Shown here one piece after another: positions 58,914-64,000 of a stretch of DNA of 64,000 nt. This DNA comes from Treponema saccharophilum DSM 2985 (GTDB lineage Bacteria > Spirochaetota > Spirochaetia > Treponematales > Treponemataceae). Location: positions 89,557 through 153,556 of the forward strand of contig NZ_AGRW01000050.1 in the NCBI RefSeq assembly GCF_000255555.1. Reading direction: 5' to 3'. The translations under genes were made by a program, and so were the position numbers. The notes beneath the pieces were generated by a model. It was not told the origin of the DNA. It was given only the letters and a program-made list of their open reading frames with translations, and made no database searches. Within the stretch, counting starts at the first letter, position 1. Each line of letters starts with the position of its first letter.

Positions 58914-60317
58914 TCATAAGTAATAGGTGCTCATCTTCCCCTTGCCCTTGATTTCCATCTCCACTTTTTCGAATGCCGAGCAATCTGAATGGCACTGCGA
59001 AAGCGTGCGCTCGGTGACGTGGATTTTCATTGGCTCGGCGGTGCTTTCCATGCGGCTGGCGACGTTGACCGTGTCGCCCCACACGTCATAGATGAATTTC
59101 GTCTTTCCGATGACGCCGCCGACAAGGCTTCCCGTATTGATTCCGATCCGTATTTTCAGTTTCTGCTCGGCCGTCTTGTTGTAATCGGCGATGTCGGAAA
59201 GGATATTCTTGGCGAACATGAGCATCCTGTCAGCACCGTCATTGTCGCGCTCCGCCGTCAATCCGGAAGCCGCCATATACGAATCCCCGATAGTCTTAAT
59301 CTTTTCGATTCCGGCTTCCCTCGCCCTGTCGTCGAGAATCGAAATCATCTGGTTGAGCATGCTGACGGTCTCCCGCGCGGACATCGTGCTGCTCATCTTC
59401 GTGAACCCGACGACGTCAGTGAAAAGCACCGTCGCGTTCGGATATTCGTTCGCGATGGTCTTGTCGGGATGTTCGGCAAGCTCGTCGGCAATTTCCTTCG
59501 GGAGGATGTTCAGAATAAGGTTCTCCGCCTTCTCGTTCGCGATTTTCAGCTCCTGCGTGCGCTCCTCGACGGTCTTCTCAAGCTCGCTTTTGTACATCTC
59601 GAGGAGCTGGATTTCGAAACGGTGCGCGCGGCGAACGGACTCGTTGAGGTTCTGTAGCGCGAAAACGTAGAGAATTATCGCCGAACCGACGACCGAAATG
59701 TTCGTCAGCGAAATCCCGTAAGCGAAAAACTGTATGCAGGAGGCGAAAATCGGCAGGACAGTAAAAAGGACGAGCGGAACGACGGTTTTGAGCTGAAGCT
59801 TCTTCGAATGGAAGATGATGAGCGTCGTCTGAAGAATCAGCGGAAGGATGCTGAACACATAGCTCACCGGCATCAGCGGCGCGCGGTGGTACCTGTTCTG
59901 AGCGTCAAACGTATAATACAAATCAGTAAACTGGGAGAACACTACGAGAAGCTGCCCCGCTCGCAAAATCCATTTGCAGATTCGGAGGCGACGCGGAACG
60001 CTTGCAAGGCGCGCCTCGTGCGTGTACAAATCGATGAGGTACATGTTGAACCCGTAAATAATCGACAAGCTCATCAGGAACACTAAAAAATTCGACAGCC
60101 GCACCGCCCACCAGCCGGTCATGCTGACATCGCCGCGGTACAGGTACGCAAAACGGTCGGCGATGAGGAGAACCATCGTCGCAAATTCGACTACGAGAAT
60201 CGGCTTTTTCCGGCTTTTCGGGATGCTTGTTGAAATCGCGACGAGAAACGAAAGAATCGCGCAGATTCCCGTCAGGAAAAGCATTATGTCGAGCTGATAG
60301 CATTTCAAGAATTCCAT
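58914..60317 (-). CDS. Membrane-bound class III adenylate cyclase
   Basis: A 467-residue protein from ATG 60317 (MEFLKCYQLDIM). The first 220 residues contain about seven membrane helices resembling a 7TM sensor. A coiled linker (ELEKTVEERTQELKIANEKA) leads into the class III cyclase domain: FTDVVGFTKM, IKTIGDSYMAASGL, RIGINTGSLVGGVIGK and YDVWGDTVNVASRMES. Metal Asp residues and the adenine-contact Lys (IKTIGD) and Asp (YDVWG) favour ATP as substrate. It converts ATP to cAMP, likely in response to an extracellular or membrane signal. The ribosome site is weak. Confidence 0.88.
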   Translation of the reverse strand: MEFLKCYQLDIMLFLTGICAILSFLVAISTSIPKSRKKPILVVEFATMVLLIADRFAYLYRGDVSMTGWWAVRLSNFLVFLMSLSIIYGFNMYLIDLYTHEARLASVPRRLRICKWILRAGQLLVVFSQFTDLYYTFDAQNRYHRAPLMPVSYVFSILPLILQTTLIIFHSKKLQLKTVVPLVLFTVLPIFASCIQFFAYGISLTNISVVGSAIILYVFALQNLNESVRRAHRFEIQLLEMYKSELEKTVEERTQELKIANEKAENLILNILPKEIADELAEHPDKTIANEYPNATVLFTDVVGFTKMSSTMSARETVSMLNQMISILDDRAREAGIEKIKTIGDSYMAASGLTAERDNDGADRMLMFAKNILSDIADYNKTAEQKLKIRIGINTGSLVGGVIGKTKFIYDVWGDTVNVASRMESTAEPMKIHVTERTLSQCHSDCSAFEKVEMEIKGKGKMSTYYL

Positions 60318-60378
60318 GTTGATAAAGATACAACTTTTTTTTCTTTTTTTGCTACAAATAACAAACGGAGCCGAAAAA

Positions 60379-60672
60379 TCAGCGGAGGGCGACCTCGACG
60401 CAAAAATAAAATACCTTCTCGAAAAGAACGTCCGCGACAAGAAATGCGAGGTTGAGCAACCTCCCCTTCCCCGTTGCGATGATTGCGCCGACAGCATCAA
60501 GAGCAATCGCCGGCAGAGCAAGAATAAACGAGGCAAGCACGAGGACGAATACGTTTCCGCCGTCAAATACCGGAAAGAAAAAACAGGCAGACGCCACCAT
60601 GAGAAAAAATGCCGAAAGCATTCCGTTCGCGGCTGTAAGGATTTTTGCAATCTTCCCGCGCATGCTCACCAT
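60379..60672 (-). CDS. Small membrane protein coupled to ankyrin gene
   Basis: A 97-residue protein with three hydrophobic helices, starting at ATG 60672 (MVSMRGKIAKILTAANG) within the last codons of the ankyrin gene; MRGK at 60663 is an alternative. The overlap (the ankyrin stop is at 60666) implies coupled translation. No conserved motif. It ends VEVALR at 60379. It may be a membrane partner of the ankyrin protein. Confidence 0.6.
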   Translation of the reverse strand: MVSMRGKIAKILTAANGMLSAFFLMVASACFFFPVFDGGNVFVLVLASFILALPAIALDAVGAIIATGKGRLLNLAFLVADVLFEKVFYFCVEVALR

Positions 60673-61979
60673 CCGTCGCACATGTCCGCAAGCATCACGT
60701 GCCCGTCGGTTTTTGGCAGCTCCGTTTTCTGGGAAACGATTTCCGAAACTGCGCCGATTATCTCCAGATTTTTCGAAGGATTTTTTTCAGGAAGAGAAAC
60801 CGCGCCCGATTCCTTCGGCGTCAGAACGGAAACGATTTCGTCGTATTTCCGCATCTCCTCCTTCTCCCATGAATCTTTTTTCTCGTGCTTGTCCAAAAAA
60901 ATATCAAGAGCGCGTTTTCCGTCGCTATCGCGCAGGGAATTGTCCGCACCGTGGGAGACGAGGAACGAGGAAACCGAAAGAATTTCGTCGAGCGAGCCGT
61001 ATTCGAGGCCGCCGAGCATGAGGGGCGTTTTTCCCTTGTCTGTCCGGGCATTTATGTCAGCGCCCAAGGAAAGAAGCTTCTCGGCAAAAGGGGCGCGCTC
61101 ATCCCAGCGTTCCCAATTGTAGGAATCCGCGCAATAGTGCATCGCAGTCCGCCCCCGCTCGTCGCGCGCGTTCACGTCGGTTCCGAGGCTCAGGAGCTTG
61201 CCGAAAACGGAAACCTTCATGGCGCCGCCCTTTTCGTCGTAACTGTTGTCGAGCAGCAACATGACGAGCGTCTTCCGCGTTTTTTCGCACGTCTTATAGT
61301 CGTAGCAGAATCCGTCCGTTTTCGCGCCGGAATCGAGAAGAAAATCCGCGCTCCTGTATTTTCCCGCCCCGACGGCAGACTGCAGCGGCTTGAAAATGAA
61401 ATTCCGCTTTTTCTTCTTCACGAAAACATCATACCCGTCTATTTCGGCTCCGCGCTCCATCAGAATGCGGAGCGCCTCAATGCGCTCGCCGGCAATCGCG
61501 CACTCAATCGGATACGAAAAACCTCCCAGCCAGAAAAAGTCCGGGACGCCGAGATTTGGGTCGGCGCCCGCATCGAGAAGCAGCAGAAGGATTTTGTCGG
61601 CATTCTCGTTTTTCCCGTCATCATCGGCGTCATGCGAGCAGGCTGCGGTCAGCGGGGAATAGCGCTCCTTTATTTTGTTCGGGTTTTTCTTTTTTTTGAG
61701 AAGTCTCCCGACTTCCTCGACATCGTTGTCGAGAGCCGCGCAGACAAGCTCGCCCCACACTTTTATGCGCTCTTTTTCCACATTGCGGGGCCGGGATGCT
61801 CCCGCGACATAGACGACGGGAATGCAAAAAATGCCGAATGTCACTCCGGAAACGATTGCCGCTACCATTTTCGCAGTTCCCGACGCAAAAATGGCGATTA
61901 TTCCGGAAACGACAGCCGCCAGACCGAAAAGAGCCGTCAGCCCGAGAAAAAGCAAAATCGCGGTGCCTATGTTATCCAT
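60666..61979 (-). CDS. Membrane ankyrin protein with DMCDGW tail
   Basis: A 437-residue protein. Two membrane helices lie at about 8-55, followed by ankyrin units (LLKKKKNPNKIKERYSPL, LLDAGADPNL, LLSLGADINARTDKGKTPL and FLVSHGADNSLRDSDGKRAL). The end is HVMLADMCDGW, the fourth version of the tail. It is a distant paralogue of the 33949/35322/44546 proteins. The start has no clear ribosome site; AAATTT precedes it. Its terminal codons hold the start of the small membrane gene at 60672. Confidence 0.8.
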   Translation of the reverse strand: MDNIGTAILLFLGLTALFGLAAVVSGIIAIFASGTAKMVAAIVSGVTFGIFCIPVVYVAGASRPRNVEKERIKVWGELVCAALDNDVEEVGRLLKKKKNPNKIKERYSPLTAACSHDADDDGKNENADKILLLLLDAGADPNLGVPDFFWLGGFSYPIECAIAGERIEALRILMERGAEIDGYDVFVKKKKRNFIFKPLQSAVGAGKYRSADFLLDSGAKTDGFCYDYKTCEKTRKTLVMLLLDNSYDEKGGAMKVSVFGKLLSLGTDVNARDERGRTAMHYCADSYNWERWDERAPFAEKLLSLGADINARTDKGKTPLMLGGLEYGSLDEILSVSSFLVSHGADNSLRDSDGKRALDIFLDKHEKKDSWEKEEMRKYDEIVSVLTPKESGAVSLPEKNPSKNLEIIGAVSEIVSQKTELPKTDGHVMLADMCDGW

Positions 61980-61994
61980 ATAAATTTTCCCGAT

Positions 61995-62195
61995 TCACTC
62001 GTCGAAACAGACAGGCTCGTCGCCGTCGTCGCCCGTCAGTTCGAGTATTTTTTCGACGGTGAAAAAAATCCGCGCGCCCGTCGAATCTCCCCAGTAGTTC
62101 GAAAACATCTCCTCTCCTGTCTCCTTCGCCGGAAAAGCCGCGTTCGTGCCATTCAGCATCTGCGCTATGTAATATTGCCGCAACGTCAAAATCAT
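61995..62195 (-). CDS. Small hypothetical protein
   Basis: A 66-residue protein from ATG 62195 (MILTLRQYYIAQMLNGT) with CGGAGGTTAAAA before it. It is acidic, helical at the start and ends TGDDGDEPVCFDE. It has no signal peptide. It lies 15 bp upstream of the ankyrin gene at 60666 in the same direction, so they are probably one transcript. No family recognised. Confidence 0.6.
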   Translation of the reverse strand: MILTLRQYYIAQMLNGTNAAFPAKETGEEMFSNYWGDSTGARIFFTVEKILELTGDDGDEPVCFDE

Positions 62196-62374
62196 TTTTA
62201 ACCTCCGTAATGCAGCGCCACCGTTCTGAACTATCGCTTTCAGAACATGCCTGCTTGCGAACAGTATAGGCTGTTTTTCGTGCATTGAGTATTGCGCAGC
62301 AAAAATTCGTCCGCGGAATCTTTCCGCATGGCGGGCAAATCGGAAAAACCGGCGCAGGATGCCCGACCGTTTTT

Positions 62375-63163
62375 TCATTCGGCAAAACGCTTTTTGAAAA
62401 CGTCGAAATTCGTCGTGTCGCCGTTGCAGAACACCGCAAATTCCACCGTCTCAAAACCGTATTTTCTTACAAGCCCCGAGAATATCTCCGAAACGATTTC
62501 GGGCGGATTGTTGAAGGCGCCGCAACCGAATGCGCCAAGAATCAGAACCTGGACATTTTCGTTCGAGGCAACGTCGAGGATTCTTTTTATGCGCGATTCC
62601 ATAATTTTTTTGTAGGCGACGTCATCGTACCCCCAGTCCAATTCGGGCGCGGCAGAAACGATGACGTCGGTCTTGAACCACAGCTCTTCGTCCTTCAACT
62701 TCGGAATCGATTCGTCGGTTTTGAACACGACGACATCAGGAACGTAGATTACATCGTCGGTTCCCATCTCGTCGATTTCGCCCGCATCGTACTCCTCGCA
62801 GTGAAGGTCATAAAAATCCTGCTTTTTCGCGTACAAGCACGGATATAACGTCGATACGCGGCACATCGATTCTTCCTGCGCGCCTGCCGACCACGGTGCG
62901 CCGCCGACGCTATGAGAATTCGCAAAGTCAAGGCAGCAGATTTTTTTCCCCTTGTATTTTTCCGCAGCCGCAAACGTGCGCTCCCCGGAAACGACAATCT
63001 TCATGTCCGCATTCGGCATAGCGTTGGCGGTTATCTCGTCATCTTTGTAGACCACGTATTCGCGCTCAACCGAAGATGCAATCGCGCTTTTCAAAGAATT
63101 CAGTTTTCCGCATACATCTTGCGTGTCATCCATAACGGATTTGTTGATTTTGGCATAATCCAT
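62375..63163 (-). CDS. PARG/macro-type protein (TIGR02452-like)
   Basis: A 262-residue cytosolic protein. ICCLDFANSHSVGGAPWSAG and then AQEESM carry the GG...QEE type signature (residues 87-98) of microbial poly(ADP-ribose) glycohydrolase-like TIGR02452 proteins. LGAFGCGAFNNPPEIVSEIF is the second conserved block. Such proteins hydrolyse ADP-ribose links or bind ADP-ribose. AGGAGTG precedes the ATG. It stands alone upstream of a small gene and ankyrin gene; the partner enzyme is not seen. Confidence 0.85.
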   Translation of the reverse strand: MDYAKINKSVMDDTQDVCGKLNSLKSAIASSVEREYVVYKDDEITANAMPNADMKIVVSGERTFAAAEKYKGKKICCLDFANSHSVGGAPWSAGAQEESMCRVSTLYPCLYAKKQDFYDLHCEEYDAGEIDEMGTDDVIYVPDVVVFKTDESIPKLKDEELWFKTDVIVSAAPELDWGYDDVAYKKIMESRIKRILDVASNENVQVLILGAFGCGAFNNPPEIVSEIFSGLVRKYGFETVEFAVFCNGDTTNFDVFKKRFAE

Positions 63164-63246
63164 ATCTGCACTCCTTTTTGCTTAGTATAAAAGAACTTTC
63201 AGCGATTTTGCCTTTCGGGCAAACCACCGAAATACTTCCAGCATCT

Positions 63247-64000
63247 CTACAGCTCCGCCTCGCCATCGGAGCACTTCACGGAAGCGACATTGCACCACTT
63301 GTGCCAGTCCTCGCCTTTTTCCACCGCTTTCCACTGAGATACAGTTCCGCCGAACTCAATCGACTCAAGCGACGAGCAGCCAAAGAACGCCATCTCGCCA
63401 ATTATCGTGACGCTTGACGGAATTGCCACTGACGTAAGCGACTTGCAGTCCTCGAACGCACTCTCGCCTATTTCCGTGACGCTCGAAGGAATATCAACCG
63501 ACGTAAGCGACTCGCAGCCCTCGAACGCATACTTGCCGATTTCCGTAACGCCCTCGGGTATCACAACCGACGTAAGCGACTTGCAGCCATTGAACGCACT
63601 CTCGCCGATTTCCGTGACGCTTGGCGGAATCTCAACCGACGAAAGCGACTTGCAGTTCCAGAACGCATAATTGCCGATTTCCGTGACGTCGGGCGGAATC
63701 ACAACCGACACAAGCGACGCGCAGCCAGAGAACGCCCTCGTACCGATTTCCGTGACGCCATCAGGAATCGTGACAGAGCCGCGCTGGCTTGCACAATACA
63801 GGACTTTGTTGCCCTTGACCACGACTCCGTTCTTTATAGTAAGACACGGATGCGAAAGCTCGTTGATGTTGCAATCACGAAACGCCTTATCGCCGATTTC
63901 CGTGACGCTAGAAGGAATCACAACCGACGAAAGCGACGTGCAGCCATCGAACGCCCTCGCACCGATTTCAGTGACGCTTGACGGAATCTCAACCGACGAA
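63247..64000 (-). CDS. BspA-like LRR protein, N-terminus off window
   Basis: The last 250 codons of a minus-strand gene whose 5' part runs off the window edge (open to 64000). It consists of 23-residue LRR_5/BspA units such as SLTSVVIPEGVTEIGKYAFE with highly uniform DNA, followed by a GGTVSQWKAVEKGEDWHKW cap and the VKCSDGEAEL end shared with 3941-5431. A VVKGNKVLYCASQRGSVTIP segment interrupts the repeats. Such repeats can bind host or surface ligands and recombine easily. Confidence 0.88.
   Translation of the reverse strand, partial: SSVEIPSSVTEIGARAFDGCTSLSSVVIPSSVTEIGDKAFRDCNINELSHPCLTIKNGVVVKGNKVLYCASQRGSVTIPDGVTEIGTRAFSGCASLVSVVIPPDVTEIGNYAFWNCKSLSSVEIPPSVTEIGESAFNGCKSLTSVVIPEGVTEIGKYAFEGCESLTSVDIPSSVTEIGESAFEDCKSLTSVAIPSSVTIIGEMAFFGCSSLESIEFGGTVSQWKAVEKGEDWHKWCNVASVKCSDGEAEL

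Noticed and set aside
60885..62201. 438-codon plus-strand frame over the ankyrin gene
   Set aside because: The minus strand has ankyrin repeats and the shared tail; the antisense frame has no recognisable domain.
1..64000. tRNA, rRNA, transposase or integrase genes
   Set aside because: No cloverleaf, rRNA segment or catalytic DDE/integrase motif was recognised by eye. A tRNAscan-SE and profile search would be decisive.

Overview
The window looks like a chromosome segment of a host-associated Treponema-like spirochaete. The evidence is BspA-type leucine-rich-repeat proteins, FGE/SUMF1-fold lipoproteins, many small secreted proteins with near-identical signal peptides, a dCache chemotaxis receptor and a class III nucleotide cyclase, plus dispersed palindromes and relic gene ends. 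No rRNA, tRNA, CRISPR array, integrase or transposase was recognised. The species assignment is inference from gene content.

Layout. 1-16.3 kb is accessory DNA. It holds immunity-like small genes at the left edge, a membrane ankyrin protein, an FGE-fold lipoprotein, two gene-end relics (femAB and a 2-hydroxyacid dehydrogenase), a BspA-like LRR protein, a DUF4143 AAA protein followed by a 40-bp palindromic array, a B12/radical-SAM protein, and a run of tightly coupled small genes around a Fic protein (11.8-16.3 kb). 16.4-30.2 kb is more conserved and GC-richer: a chemotaxis receptor, a PucR regulator, an amino-acid ABC transporter with a cytidylate-kinase-like protein and a class III aminotransferase, a second convergent amino-acid ABC transporter, and an RNA-repair pair (RtcB plus a RlaP-like nucleotidyltransferase) with a DUF805 protein.

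30.2-48.9 kb is almost entirely minus strand. It is packed with secreted or lipid-anchored small proteins (SH3b, FGE fold, YARHG, discoidin-like, XAC2610-like), three membrane ankyrin proteins, decayed genes and two exact 21-bp tandem arrays. Several secreted genes share nearly the same leader DNA but carry unrelated bodies. Four ankyrin proteins in the window share an acidic, tryptophan-terminated tail.

49-58.9 kb is the most interesting stretch. A CARF-like protein (TM1812 type) is paired with a sigma-like two-HTH protein. After two opposing secreted-protein genes comes a plus-strand cluster: a 529-residue orphan, a MoxR/RavA-type AAA+ ATPase carrying a C-terminal DUF1566/lectin-like domain, a stand-alone HEPN-like protein, and a HEPN-vWA fusion. 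I propose this as a candidate conflict or stress system: an AAA+/vWA chaperone-like pair with candidate ribonuclease (HEPN) modules and a putative recognition domain. The function is inferred only.

58.9-64 kb holds a membrane-bound adenylate cyclase, a fourth ankyrin membrane protein with a coupled small membrane protein, a PARG/macro-type protein and the 3' part of a second BspA-like LRR gene running off the right edge.
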